NCBI RefSeq assembly: GCF_002763455.1
Contig: NZ_NIXK01000001.1
Span: 248,001 to 312,000 of the forward strand
Direction: 5' to 3'
Length of the DNA: 64,000 nt
DNA from: Lentibacillus sediminis
GTDB lineage: Bacteria > Bacillota > Bacilli > Bacillales > Amphibacillaceae
The notes beneath the pieces were generated by a model. The model was not told where the DNA came from. It saw only the letters and a program-made list of their open reading frames with translations, and made no database searches. The position numbers were made by a program, and so were the translations under genes. Below, piece by piece: positions 17,191-26,774 of this stretch (within the stretch, counting starts at the first letter, position 1; each line of letters opens with the position of its first letter).

Positions 17191-18750
17191 TTATTGACCG
17201 AATTTATTCTGAATTGCTGAATCAACTACTTCCAGCCATTTATCTTTATAAATGTCTTTATTAAAGTACTTTTCTATATACTTATTAGCCTTTTCCCCCA
17301 TTTCTTTGGCATTCGAAGGGTTTTCAAACAGGTATATCATTTTGGCCGCCAGTTCCTCTATATCTGTATTTTCGACCAGAAACCCATTGTCATTGTTAAC
17401 TATCATGTCGGATGGGCCATAGCGTATGTTATAACTAATAGCAGGAGTTTTATTATACATACTCTCAAGTACAGACAAGGCAAACCCCTCTGATTTAGAA
17501 GTTAAAACTGAGAAACTTCCTTTTTGGTATACTTCGTCTGGAGTATGTGTGTACCCTTTTAAAAATACATTATCATTTAAATTTAATTCAGTAATAAGTT
17601 TACTTAAATCAGTTTCTTGATCTCCCGTACCCCAAATTTCCAACCTAGCATCGGGAACTCTTTTCACTGCAATTTCAAATGCTTTTATTATGTGGTCGAT
17701 TCTCTTTAATGTACTCAGTCTACTGATGACTACCCCCAATTTGGGATCCCTTTTATTTGTTTTAAATAGGGATTTAAGTGAGCTTCCTGTTTCTTCATGA
17801 AAGTGAGGGATTACCCGAATATTATCTTTTTCTCCTATCCTATTTATTACATCTGATTTTTGTTCCTCAGTTAAAAATACTGCAGCATCAAATACATGTA
17901 TGTTATTAAAGGCATTTTTTGCTTTTGGTAAAATATTGGAATCTGATTCATACGGACTATCTAAGTGGTTGCTGTGTAATCTCCATATTTTTGCTGCCTT
18001 TGGATGTTCAAATTTTATCAATGTATCGTCTGTACTTCTCGTATCTGAAATTATTACTGATTTATCATTTTCTACACTTTCCACAACATTTGATAACCAG
18101 TCAACCTTATGTGAAACGTCATCTTTCACGAAAGTCTTGGCAATGGATCCATCTTTATTAAATAGGATAATACGTTGCACTTTTCCATTATTAGGGTTAT
18201 TCCATTGAGAAAAAAACGCACTACCCTTATTATCGTAATAAACGGTTTGGCGCGGCTTATTGGTGGAAAAATCCATGTATGCCACCTTCTTTAAATTTCC
18301 CCATGGATCGTATACTTCTCTTTTAGTTCTATATCTGTTTTCATTAAAATAATCTATGAAATCTAATAATCCTTTTTTTGAAAAAGAGATATATTTAATA
18401 TATAAACCATTATTATATACTCTATAGGCATCATGGTCCTCTCTTTTATCAAATGGCAATCCTTGAGTCAATTTTTGTAATGAAGCTTTTCTTATCGAAG
18501 TGAGAGACAACTGCTCATTATTCCCTTCCAATTCTTCATACATGTTTCGGATGACTACGTCTTTATGGACTTTATTCATTTCTACTAGTTTTTTGCGAAT
18601 TAGAGGGTATTTTGGATTAAAATTAAATGTCAGCATATAGGTCTCATAACCCATTTCTGCAAAGAAGGATGCCTGTTTTAACGATGCACGTGTAAGCCCT
18701 CCTCTTTCTAATTCAATTGAGTTCATTAGAAAAAACATTGTTGGCTTCAT
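17191..18750 (-). CDS. TagE/TarM-like teichoic acid glycosyltransferase (GT4)
   Basis: The 519-residue product starts with a GT-B N-domain (MKPTMFFLMNSIELERGGLTRA). A middle insertion reads like beta-strand repeats (YDPWGNLKKVAYMDFS, VYYDNKGSAFFSQWN, IILFNKDGSIAKT), as in TarM and TagE. The C-terminal GT4 half has GVVISRLSTLKRIDHIIKAF, EIWGTGDQE, FLKGYTHTP and the retaining-enzyme motif TSKSEGFALSVLESM. These enzymes put alpha-glucose or alpha-GlcNAc on poly(glycerol or ribitol phosphate) in the cytoplasm. Glucose is likely here because gtaB lies nearby. It is transcribed divergently from tagF. Confidence 0.8.
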   Translation of the reverse strand: MKPTMFFLMNSIELERGGLTRASLKQASFFAEMGYETYMLTFNFNPKYPLIRKKLVEMNKVHKDVVIRNMYEELEGNNEQLSLTSIRKASLQKLTQGLPFDKREDHDAYRVYNNGLYIKYISFSKKGLLDFIDYFNENRYRTKREVYDPWGNLKKVAYMDFSTNKPRQTVYYDNKGSAFFSQWNNPNNGKVQRIILFNKDGSIAKTFVKDDVSHKVDWLSNVVESVENDKSVIISDTRSTDDTLIKFEHPKAAKIWRLHSNHLDSPYESDSNILPKAKNAFNNIHVFDAAVFLTEEQKSDVINRIGEKDNIRVIPHFHEETGSSLKSLFKTNKRDPKLGVVISRLSTLKRIDHIIKAFEIAVKRVPDARLEIWGTGDQETDLSKLITELNLNDNVFLKGYTHTPDEVYQKGSFSVLTSKSEGFALSVLESMYNKTPAISYNIRYGPSDMIVNNDNGFLVENTDIEELAAKMIYLFENPSNAKEMGEKANKYIEKYFNKDIYKDKWLEVVDSAIQNKFGQ

Positions 18751-18833
18751 TTGTTAACCCTTTCTGTGTGGAATTGTAATTTTAATTAGCTTCAAGGTAA
18801 CAGTATATCAAAAAGAAGAATTTAACAATAAAT

Positions 18834-18862
18834 TTGATAATACTTCGTGAGACAGATATAAT
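18834..18862 (+). promoter_or_regulatory. Sigma-A promoter of tagF
   Basis: TTGATA (18834-18839), 17 bases, TATAAT (18857-18862). TTAACA at 18822 followed 11 bp later by TTTGAT looks like half of a PhoP-type repeat, but only two partial copies are present, so regulation is uncertain. Confidence 0.65.
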
Positions 18863-18901
18863 GTTGGTGTAATTGCTACTTGAGAGGAGTACTATTCTTA
18901 A

Positions 18902-21022
18902 ATGACTTCAAACAAAATTAAAAATAATAAACTAATACATATCACCATGAAAAATAATTATTACGTTATGGCTGTACCTTTAAAAGAAAGCTTTCTTGAA
19001 GGTGTAGATGAATATTATTTCACCTTAGAAGAGCGGTATACAGAAGAAATTATACCAATTCAATCCAAAATTATCAAAACGATAGAAGACTATACGGTTT
19101 TTCAATTAGCAATTCCCTTTAATGAATGGAAGCAAACCTTTTTGGAAAATGACATTTGGGACTTGTACATAAATCGTGAAAAAGATGAAGAGAACAAAAG
19201 GCGACGGGTTAAAAGTAATTATGATAATATCCGTTTTTTATCCATCGTTCTTCCTGAACAAGAAAAAATGTTTTATCCATTTACCACCAAAAAAGGGAAA
19301 TTATCATTTAGAATAAATGAGTATTTTCTTTACTCGAAATTGGAAAATGTGAGTTTATCAACAGATACCCTCTCTTTTTCAGGTTATTTTAATTTTCCTC
19401 CATTGTATAAAACAAATGATTATCAAGTAAAAGGTATGAAACTGATTGTTACAGCCAATAAAGATGAAGATGAAATGGAGATGGAAGTGCCGATTGAACA
19501 ATTCAAGCGTGAAGACTTAAATGATCGGTATGAAGGGAATGGACAATTAACGGAAAGTGGAATAAAGGGGAATTTCACCATACCTCAGGGGTTGGATTTA
19601 GAAAAAAAGGTTTTCTTCAAATTTTATTTAGAAATGACTTATTTGCACAACAACGAATCAATGACAATAAGGAGTACAAGAATCAGACTTAACCACTTTG
19701 GCGACTTCCCTATGAAAAATATTATTACTTATCAGGGAGATAAGATAAAAGTATTGGTTAAGCCAACTAGAGATTCAAAATACTTATCATTCCAGATGTC
19801 AAGATACAATTTAAAAAATGAAGTGATTCAGAAAGCAAGAAACAAATGGGTGGAAATTAGGAGAGGAAGCGCATTAAAAAAAGCCTATAAAGTTGCTTTC
19901 TACCTTCTTGGTAAGTTTCCTGTAAAGAAAAACACCATAATGTTTGAAAGTTTTCTTGGCAAACAATTTAGTGATAGCCCAAGAGCTATTTATGAGTATA
20001 TGGCACATAACAATTTTGATTACCATATGTTTTGGAGTGTTGATAGGCGGCACATGAAATATTTTGAAGATAAGGATGTAGTCAGTGTAAGGAGATTTTC
20101 AATAAAATGGCTATTGCTGATGGCGAGAGCTGAATACTGGGTATCCAACAGCAGATTGCCTTTGTGGATACCAAAGCCCAATCATACAACCTATCTGCAA
20201 ACCTGGCACGGTACACCTTTAAAAAGACTAGCTGCCGATATGGATGAAGTGCATATGCCAGGGACAAATACGAAAAAATACAAAGAGAATTTTATAAAGG
20301 AATCAAGTAAATGGGACCATTTGATATCCCCAAATGCTTATTCAACGGAAATTTTCAGAAGGGCGTTTCAATTCGACCGGGAAATGATTGAATCAGGCTA
20401 TCCAAGAAACGACTTCTTAATTAATTCAAATGATGAAATGACAATAAATGAGATAAAACGAAGGACAAACCTTCCTGAGGATAAAAAGGTAATTCTATAT
20501 GCACCTACTTGGCGTGATAATCAATTCTACGGTAAGGGGAAATACAGATTCAATCTGCAAATGGATCTGGAGCAAATGCAAGAAGAACTCGGTAATGAAT
20601 ACATTGTTGTTTTAAGACTGCATTATCTTGTGGCTGAAAATATAGACCTGTCAGGTTTTGAAGGATTTGTATATGATTTGTCTTTCCATGAGGATATACG
20701 GGAGTTATATCTAATTGCTGACATGTTAATTACTGATTATTCCTCTGTATTTTTTGACTATGCAAACTTAAAAAGACCGATGCTTTTTTATGTCTATGAT
20801 ATAGATGAATATAGAGATAGTCTGCGCGGATTCTATTTTGACTTTGAAGCAAAAGCTCCTGGTCCATTGGTGAAAACCACAGAGGAAATTATTAACGAGA
20901 TTAAGAAAATCGACAAGAATGGTTTCATACCATACGGAACTACGGAAGCATTTTATGAGAAGTTTTGTTATTTGGAAGATGGTAATGCAAGTGAACGTGT
21001 TGTAAAAGAAGTGTTTAAATAA
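18902..21022 (+). CDS. tagF: CDP-glycerol:poly(glycerophosphate) glycerophosphotransferase TagF
   Basis: The 706-residue product is near B. subtilis TagF in length (about 746). The C-terminal half carries the polymerase motifs: [65 protein letters not shown] and [14 protein letters not shown]. The N-terminal 330 residues are the family's accessory domain. TagF extends the WTA main chain from CDP-glycerol at the membrane. GAGAGGAG stands about 13 bases from the ATG, a slightly long spacing. gtaB follows after 14 bases, probably in the same transcript. Confidence 0.92.
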   Translation: MTSNKIKNNKLIHITMKNNYYVMAVPLKESFLEGVDEYYFTLEERYTEEIIPIQSKIIKTIEDYTVFQLAIPFNEWKQTFLENDIWDLYINREKDEENKRRRVKSNYDNIRFLSIVLPEQEKMFYPFTTKKGKLSFRINEYFLYSKLENVSLSTDTLSFSGYFNFPPLYKTNDYQVKGMKLIVTANKDEDEMEMEVPIEQFKREDLNDRYEGNGQLTESGIKGNFTIPQGLDLEKKVFFKFYLEMTYLHNNESMTIRSTRIRLNHFGDFPMKNIITYQGDKIKVLVKPTRDSKYLSFQMSRYNLKNEVIQKARNKWVEIRRGSALKKAYKVAFYLLGKFPVKKNTIMFESFLGKQFSDSPRAIYEYMAHNNFDYHMFWSVDRRHMKYFEDKDVVSVRRFSIKWLLLMARAEYWVSNSRLPLWIPKPNHTTYLQTWHGTPLKRLAADMDEVHMPGTNTKKYKENFIKESSKWDHLISPNAYSTEIFRRAFQFDREMIESGYPRNDFLINSNDEMTINEIKRRTNLPEDKKVILYAPTWRDNQFYGKGKYRFNLQMDLEQMQEELGNEYIVVLRLHYLVAENIDLSGFEGFVYDLSFHEDIRELYLIADMLITDYSSVFFDYANLKRPMLFYVYDIDEYRDSLRGFYFDFEAKAPGPLVKTTEEIINEIKKIDKNGFIPYGTTEAFYEKFCYLEDGNASERVVKEVFK

Positions 21023-21036
21023 GGGAGTGCAGGTAT

Positions 21037-21915
21037 ATGAGTGTAAAAAAGGCAATTATCCCTGCGGCAGGGTTAGGGACCCGGTTTTTACCTGCTACAA
21101 AAGCCATGCCGAAAGAGATGCTGCCAATAGTGGACAAGCCTACCATCGAATATATTGTTGAGGAAGCCATCGATTCCGGTATTGAGGACATTATTATCGT
21201 TACTGGCAAAGGAAAACGAGCCATTGAGGATCACTTTGATCATTCATTTGAACTGGAAGAAAGTTTAATACGGAAAGAGAAGTTCGAACTACTTGAAAGA
21301 ACGAGAAAATCTGCGAATCTGGATATTCATTATATCAGACAGAAGTCTCCGAAAGGTTTGGGGCACGCGATTTGGTCTGCGAGGAAATTTATTGGCAATG
21401 AACCTTTTGCTGTTCTGTTGGGTGATGATATTGTTCAAAATGAAAAGCCATGTCTTAAGCAGTTGATGGATGAATACGAAGAAATTAATTCATCGATTAT
21501 CGCCGTTCAGCAGGTAGCAGAATCTGAAACGCACAGATATGGTATAATTGACCCTGCCGTTAGTTCAGGAAGCCGCTATGAAGTGTCCAGGTTTGTGGAG
21601 AAGCCTCCAAAAGGGACTGCGCCATCCAATTTAGCAATTATTGGCAGATATATTCTTACTCCAGAAGTATTCCGCTTCCTGGATGATCAAGAAATTGGTG
21701 CAGGTGGTGAAATACAGCTAACAGATGCGATTGAAAAGCTTAACAAAACACAAAAAGTTTATGCCTATGAGTTTGAAGGAAAAAGGTACGATGTAGGCGA
21801 AAAGTTAGACTTTATTAAAACGACAATTGATATGGCTTTAACTCGCGAGGACTTAAGAAAACCATTGCTGGATTACCTTGAGGGCGTCATGACGAACAAG
21901 AGCAGTTTAAAATAA
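21037..21915 (+). CDS. gtaB: UTP-glucose-1-phosphate uridylyltransferase
   Basis: This 292-residue protein carries [20 protein letters not shown], the nucleotidyltransferase signature, plus [23 protein letters not shown] and [10 protein letters not shown]. It makes UDP-glucose, the donor for WTA glucosylation and for glycolipid anchors. Length and motifs match GtaB/GalU. GGGAG precedes the start by a normal distance. It ends the tagF operon before a clear terminator. The TagE-like enzyme in the next divergent unit is the likely consumer. Confidence 0.95.
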   Translation: MSVKKAIIPAAGLGTRFLPATKAMPKEMLPIVDKPTIEYIVEEAIDSGIEDIIIVTGKGKRAIEDHFDHSFELEESLIRKEKFELLERTRKSANLDIHYIRQKSPKGLGHAIWSARKFIGNEPFAVLLGDDIVQNEKPCLKQLMDEYEEINSSIIAVQQVAESETHRYGIIDPAVSSGSRYEVSRFVEKPPKGTAPSNLAIIGRYILTPEVFRFLDDQEIGAGGEIQLTDAIEKLNKTQKVYAYEFEGKRYDVGEKLDFIKTTIDMALTREDLRKPLLDYLEGVMTNKSSLK

Positions 21916-21960
21916 AGAAATTGATTTAGGCTAGGCAATTAAAAGTCAATCGAAATTTAT

Positions 21961-21998
21961 ATCAGGCTTTACTCCTAACAGGAAAAGCCTGATTTTTA
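21961..21998 (+). terminator. Intrinsic terminator after gtaB
   Basis: ATCAGGCTTT and AAAGCCTGAT form an exact 10-bp stem around ACTCCTAACAGGA, followed by TTTTTATT. Confidence 0.9.
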
Positions 21999-22074
21999 TT
22001 GTGTTTTACAATAGATACTTGTATAATTTAGTAACGTAATGTCAACACACTGGGTTACTTGAAAGGAAATACGT

Positions 22075-22902
22075 ATGAAATCTGCAATAAAGGTTATTAG
22101 AGAGCAAATTGATTACTTCTATTTAATCAGAAGGCTTTCTTTATATGAGTTAAAAAGCAAAAATGAAAATAATTATTTGGGTATGGCCTGGGAGGTCATT
22201 AATCCGGCTATTCAAATTGCAATTTATTGGTTTGTCTTCGGTACATTAAGAGAGCGTGCACCGATCGAAATGGCAGGAGAAGAGGTACCATTTTTCAGCT
22301 GGTTATTGGCAGCATTTTTTTTATGGATATTCTTTTATCAATCAACGATTCAAGGGTCGAAGTCGATTTATTCCAGGTTACGAATGTTGTCAAAAATGAA
22401 CTTTCCTATGAGTGTGATTCCAAGTTACGTTATATTTTCTCAGTTCTATGTTCATCTGTTTATGTTAATGGTAACGATTATCATCTTCCAATTTAATGGT
22501 TATTTTGTTAACGTTCATTATTTTCAGCTCATTTATTTTATATTTGGGGCATTTTGTTTAATATTCTCGATATCCCTTATTACATCAACACTTTCAACGA
22601 TTGTAAGAGATGTGCATATGCTGCTGAACTCTACGCTAAGAATGATGTTATACCTTTCCGGTGTACTATGGCCGATAACCATATTAAGTGACTCTCCTTA
22701 TCCTTTTATCATGGATCTGATGAAGTTGAATCCATTGTACTACTTGATTGAAGGTTACCGGGCTTCCTTTTTTGGAACTGAATGGTACTTCCTGACTAAT
22801 TGGGAATATACCTTATATTTTTGGGCATTAGTGATCGTACTGTTCTTATTTGGTTCTATGCTTCACATGAAGTTCAGGAAGCATTTTATTGATTACTTAT
22901 AA
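22075..22902 (+). CDS. tagG: Teichoic acid ABC exporter permease TagG
   Basis: This 275-residue ABC-2 type permease has about six transmembrane segments (for example LLAAFFLWIFFYQSTIQGSK, MLMVTIIIFQFNG, MLYLSGVLWPITIL). The conserved N-terminus LYELKSKNENNYLGMAWEVINP is cited as the region at about residues 20-41 and marks the Wzm/TagG class. With TagH it moves lipid-linked WTA across the membrane. GAAAGGA precedes the ATG. The TATAAT near 22020 probably belongs to its promoter. tagH starts 15 bases downstream, forming an exporter operon. Confidence 0.92.
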   Translation: MKSAIKVIREQIDYFYLIRRLSLYELKSKNENNYLGMAWEVINPAIQIAIYWFVFGTLRERAPIEMAGEEVPFFSWLLAAFFLWIFFYQSTIQGSKSIYSRLRMLSKMNFPMSVIPSYVIFSQFYVHLFMLMVTIIIFQFNGYFVNVHYFQLIYFIFGAFCLIFSISLITSTLSTIVRDVHMLLNSTLRMMLYLSGVLWPITILSDSPYPFIMDLMKLNPLYYLIEGYRASFFGTEWYFLTNWEYTLYFWALVIVLFLFGSMLHMKFRKHFIDYL

Positions 22903-22917
22903 AGGCATGTGAAAATC

Positions 22918-24234
22918 ATGGATAAAGCAATAATCGCAAGCAATGTGACAAAAAAATATAAATTATACAATGGGACAAAAGAGCGCCTTTTGGATTTGCT
23001 TACACCTAAAAGTTACGGGGAAGATTTTTTTGCCCTGACAGACGTTAGTTTTGAGGCGGATAAGGGTGATATAATCGGCTTTATCGGTATAAATGGTTCC
23101 GGAAAATCGACACTTTCCAATATCGTTGCCGGCATTGTACCTGAGACTTCGGGAAGTGTGGAAGTAAACGGACAGACATCCTTGATTGCTGTTTCTGCCG
23201 GGCTAAAGGGTGATTTATCAGGTCGCGATAATATTGAATTAAAACTGTTGATGTTAGGTTTTGATAAAGATCAGATAAAGGCCCTCGAACCGGAAATTAT
23301 TGAGTTCGCTGAGCTTGAGAAATTTATTGACCAGCCCGTTAAATCTTATTCCAGCGGGATGAAATCAAGATTGGGATTTGCCATTTCTGTTAATGTCAAT
23401 CCGGATGTTTTAATTATTGATGAAGCATTATCTGTAGGAGATAAAGCATTTGCAGAAAAGAGTTTGAACAAAATGAGAGAGTTTAAACAAAAGGGAAAGA
23501 CAATGATTTTTGTCAGTCACTCCCTTGGCCAAATGAAACAATTCTGCGAGAAAATTCTCTGGCTGGAATATGGTATGGTTAAGGAATACGGTCCTGTGGA
23601 GGAAGTGATTCCTAAGTATGAAGATTTTCTGCAGCAATGGAAAAAATTGTCAAAAAAAGAAAGAGAAGCTTATAGAAACTTTGAGTTAGACCTTAATCCT
23701 AAAAATGAAGAGGATTCATTTGGGCAGCGCTTAATTGACAATTCCCATCCTTTTGAAGCTGGTGAAAGTTATACAGAACAACTGACAAGCAGATTAGGTC
23801 ATATAAAAGCAGGCAGTTCCTATATATATTCTACACCTGCCACTACAACAGAAAAAGAGAAATCCGACGGTTACAAGAACTGTGTTTATTATATTAAGAA
23901 GCAAGCAACTTTTAATAATGAATTATTTTATCTATTGAGTAATGAACCAAGTGCAAAAAATGGCCTTATTGGTTGGATGAAAGCTTCTGAAGTATCCAGC
24001 CATAGTGCTGTGGCGATTGATGATGATACAAAAATCTTTTATATAAATGGGGCCGGGGTTGCGTATAGCCGTCCCTGGGGTGGTAAGAAAAACCTGCTCT
24101 ATTCCAGTCTTGGGAAATATGAAAAAGTTGAATTTGTGGTTAGTAAAACAATGAAAGTCGGCGGAAATTTATGGTATTATGGTGCACTAGATGACAAACA
24201 AGTATGGATCCACAACAATCATTTAGTAGAATGA
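22918..24234 (+). CDS. tagH: Teichoic acid ABC exporter ATPase TagH with C-terminal GW module
   Basis: The product has about 438 residues. The ATPase domain (about 1-240) has Walker A GINGSGKST, signature YSSGMKSRLGFA, Walker B VLIIDEALSVGD and H-loop VSHSLGQ. After a charged linker (about 245-290, KKLSKKEREAYRNFE) comes one GW double module of the kind found in the two autolysins (TSRLGHIKAG, LIGWMKASEV, VWIHNNHLVE). I see no transmembrane segment between the two parts, so the module should be cytoplasmic. The ATG at 22918 aligns with the B. subtilis TagH N-terminus; a GTG at 22909 is an alternative. TagH powers WTA export with TagG. Confidence 0.92.
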   Translation: MDKAIIASNVTKKYKLYNGTKERLLDLLTPKSYGEDFFALTDVSFEADKGDIIGFIGINGSGKSTLSNIVAGIVPETSGSVEVNGQTSLIAVSAGLKGDLSGRDNIELKLLMLGFDKDQIKALEPEIIEFAELEKFIDQPVKSYSSGMKSRLGFAISVNVNPDVLIIDEALSVGDKAFAEKSLNKMREFKQKGKTMIFVSHSLGQMKQFCEKILWLEYGMVKEYGPVEEVIPKYEDFLQQWKKLSKKEREAYRNFELDLNPKNEEDSFGQRLIDNSHPFEAGESYTEQLTSRLGHIKAGSSYIYSTPATTTEKEKSDGYKNCVYYIKKQATFNNELFYLLSNEPSAKNGLIGWMKASEVSSHSAVAIDDDTKIFYINGAGVAYSRPWGGKKNLLYSSLGKYEKVEFVVSKTMKVGGNLWYYGALDDKQVWIHNNHLVE

Positions 24235-24401
24235 ATACAAAAATGAGATAATTAAACCTTAGGTAAAAGCATAGCTACCCATCCATGGTTAGAATTATGA
24301 CTAAAGGGGAATGTTAACGCTAAGTATTCAACATTATCTAGGCAATTTATGCTTATATAGTGTATACTTTTTTAAAAATAGAATTAAATGGGGTGGGCCG
24401 G

Positions 24402-25457
24402 GTGATTAACATTACTTTGTTAGCATTTTTATGTTTTTTGATTTCCTTCTTGATAACGCCGCTCATGATAAAATATTCTAAAAGTATAAATGCTACGGAT
24501 CGGCCTAATTATAGAAAAATGCATGCAAAGCCTATCCCAACATTGGGTGGAGTCGCCATTTTCCTAAGTTTTATTTGTGGGTTACTCATCATTCAGCCTG
24601 TCAGTGAATCTCACCAGGCAATTATTTTTGGCGCGATTATTATTGTACTTCTGGGAGCGGCTGATGATTTATATGATTTATCGCCAAAAATTAAGTTTTT
24701 AGTCCAACTTATTGTGGCTACTATTGTTGTACTTTGGGGCGGTTTGCAAGTCGAATTCATTAACCTGCCATTCGGAGGACAGCTGGAATTTGGTTTCACT
24801 AGTGTTATTTTCACCATTCTTTGGATTGTAGGCATCACAAATGCTATTAATTTAATTGATGGATTAGACGGACTAGCCGCTGGTGTATCAACAATTGCCC
24901 TTTTTACTATTGCAGGAATGGCAGTAATTATGGGAAATGTTTATGTGGCGACGATGGCACTTATTTTGTTTTTCAGTACCCTTGGTTTTTTACGGTATAA
25001 CTTTTATCCGGCAAAAATATTCATGGGGGATACAGGTGCTTTATTTTTGGGGTACATGATTTCCGTATTAGCTTTACTTGGCTTTAAAAATGTAGCAGTT
25101 GTATCTTTCATCATCCCTATTTTCATCTTGGGGGTCCCGATTTCCGATACATTAATTGCGATGATAAGAAGGTATATAAACAAACAGCCATTATCCAGTC
25201 CGGATAGTTCACATTTACATCACAGGCTGGTCAAATCGGGGTTTAGTCATCGGCAAACAGTGCTTTTTATCTATTTACTAAGTACGATGTTTAGTTTATC
25301 TGCAGTATTTTTTTCTATGACCACGGTATGGGGTTCCATTTTAATATTCGCCATTGCCGTGTTAACTGTACAATTATTAGTTGAAAACCTTAATATGATC
25401 GGCAATGATTTCAAACCGCTTACAAGGTTTTTTAAAGCATTAAGGCATAAATCATAA
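24402..25457 (+). CDS. tagO: Undecaprenyl-phosphate GlcNAc-1-phosphate transferase TagO
   Basis: This polytopic MraY/WecA-family protein has about 351 residues and ten or eleven membrane segments. KPIPTLGGVAIF, GAADDLYDLSPKIKFL, NLIDGLDGLAAG, FMGDTGALFLGY and SSHLHHRL are the conserved cytoplasmic-loop motifs. It starts WTA synthesis by moving GlcNAc-1-P from UDP-GlcNAc to undecaprenyl phosphate. The GTG at 24402 is preferred because GGGGTGGG lies just upstream and the hydrophobic N-terminus then begins directly; the frame extends to a GTG at 24360. It is a separate unit after tagH and ends at a strong terminator. Confidence 0.88.
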   Translation: MINITLLAFLCFLISFLITPLMIKYSKSINATDRPNYRKMHAKPIPTLGGVAIFLSFICGLLIIQPVSESHQAIIFGAIIIVLLGAADDLYDLSPKIKFLVQLIVATIVVLWGGLQVEFINLPFGGQLEFGFTSVIFTILWIVGITNAINLIDGLDGLAAGVSTIALFTIAGMAVIMGNVYVATMALILFFSTLGFLRYNFYPAKIFMGDTGALFLGYMISVLALLGFKNVAVVSFIIPIFILGVPISDTLIAMIRRYINKQPLSSPDSSHLHHRLVKSGFSHRQTVLFIYLLSTMFSLSAVFFSMTTVWGSILIFAIAVLTVQLLVENLNMIGNDFKPLTRFFKALRHKS

Positions 25458-25497
25458 AAAAAGGTGCTAACCAGATTGCTGGTCAGCACCTTTTTTC
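25455..25497. terminator. Bidirectional terminator between tagO and the LCP gene
   Basis: GGTGCTAACCAG and CTGGTCAGCACC form a hairpin flanked by an A-run on the left and TTTTTT on the right. It ends both convergent genes. Confidence 0.9.
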
Positions 25498-25503
25498 GTT
25501 TTC

Positions 25504-26553
25504 TTAGTAAGCGTTCGTTCCATCACCTGATGAGGTAGAGGTTTCACCTGTGTCGCTTGCTGTGGTCGTTCCTGAAACACCCAAATGGTTTTGCAGTAAT
25601 TGTTTTGTTTCACTAAGTGCATATTCATCCAATAGCCAATAATAGGTGTTTCCTGGCTGATAGTCCGTACCATCGAGTGTCAGCATTTCAAAATCCAAGT
25701 TCGATCCCTGTGTTCCATAACCAATAAAGCTTCTCATTTCTGAGAAAGTCATGTTCGTTGTCATGTTACTGCCAACGGCCTCAATGATATCATCGTATTT
25801 TAACACAGAGTTGAGTGATACGGCTTTATCGACGACAGCTTTTATAATCTCTTGCTGCCTTTTCCCACGCGCTATATCATTATCTAACTTTCTGGTTCTG
25901 GCTAAAGCTAAGGCTTCTTCACCATTTAATTGTTGTTCCCCAGGCATCAAATGGATTGCTCTCGCCTGATCTTTTGAATTTTGTTCGTATAATTCATAGG
26001 GAACATCTACTGTTATTCCGTCAACGGCATTCACCACATCGATAAATGCTTCAAAGTTGAGTTTGACAAAGTAATCAATAGGAATGTCCAATAAATTTTC
26101 CACTGTATTGATGCTAGCCTCTGTACCTCCATAAGCATGAGCATGGTTGATCTTTGTCTCATAACCTACTTCTGGAATGTACACCAGTGAGTCACGTGGA
26201 ATACTTACCAATTTTACACTTTTTTCTTCAATATTTAATGTAGCTACCATCAATGTGTCGGTTCTGGCATTATCAGCATTATTACGTATGTCACTGGCAT
26301 CGACACCCATAATCAGTATGGAAACATTATCACTGCTTGGATCTACTGCAGTTTCCCGAAGTTCGGACTTTTCTCTTCCATCATCCACATAGGAATTTGA
26401 TAAAACATTATCTGCTTTTATATATAAATACCCTCCGTAGCTGACTACAGCTAACAGTAAAGCCAATGGTATCAAAATTAAGAATGCACGCTTCCTTAGC
26501 CTGCGGCGCTTTCTCCTCAGAACGCGGGTTTGCGTTGTTTTTTGATTCGACAT
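25504..26553 (-). CDS. LytR-CpsA-Psr (LCP) family polymer-peptidoglycan ligase
   Basis: This 349-residue type II membrane protein has a basic N-terminus (RRKRRRLRKR) and one transmembrane helix (about residues 24-46). The LCP domain (about 85-245) has ILIMGVDASDIRNNADNARTD, cited as the region at about 79-99, plus SIPRDSLVYIP, KINHAHAYGG and ALARTRKLDNDIARGKRQQE; the conserved Arg/Asp residues bind the pyrophosphate lipid. LCP proteins transfer WTA from undecaprenyl-PP to peptidoglycan MurNAc. The tail is Ser/Thr-rich. Its position next to tagO supports a TagTUV role. GGGGAG precedes the ATG at a normal spacing. It is as AT-rich as the tag genes. Confidence 0.9.
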   Translation of the reverse strand: MSNQKTTQTRVLRRKRRRLRKRAFLILIPLALLLAVVSYGGYLYIKADNVLSNSYVDDGREKSELRETAVDPSSDNVSILIMGVDASDIRNNADNARTDTLMVATLNIEEKSVKLVSIPRDSLVYIPEVGYETKINHAHAYGGTEASINTVENLLDIPIDYFVKLNFEAFIDVVNAVDGITVDVPYELYEQNSKDQARAIHLMPGEQQLNGEEALALARTRKLDNDIARGKRQQEIIKAVVDKAVSLNSVLKYDDIIEAVGSNMTTNMTFSEMRSFIGYGTQGSNLDFEMLTLDGTDYQPGNTYYWLLDEYALSETKQLLQNHLGVSGTTTASDTGETSTSSGDGTNAY

Positions 26554-26735
26554 ATTTATTCTTCTCCCCTATGAATGAAATATCTATTTTTTTATTCCAT
26601 TCATTTTATCATTAAAAAATGCTAACCTTTATTTTACTATGAATGTGCGTATTCGTAAATAACATATTTATTACAATGTTTTTTCCTGCTTTTAGATAGA
26701 CGTTTATGTAGGAGAAAAGTTACATGAAAGAACGA

Positions 26736-26768
26736 AAAAGGAGGATAGCAGCAAATAGCTACTTTCCT
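26736..26768 (-). terminator. Intrinsic terminator after the second LCP gene
   Basis: On the minus strand GGAGG...AGTAGC and GCT...CCTCC form a hairpin followed by TTTTTCG, just past the stop at 26775. It separates the two LCP genes into two transcripts. Confidence 0.75.
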
Positions 26769-26774
26769 CCCAGG

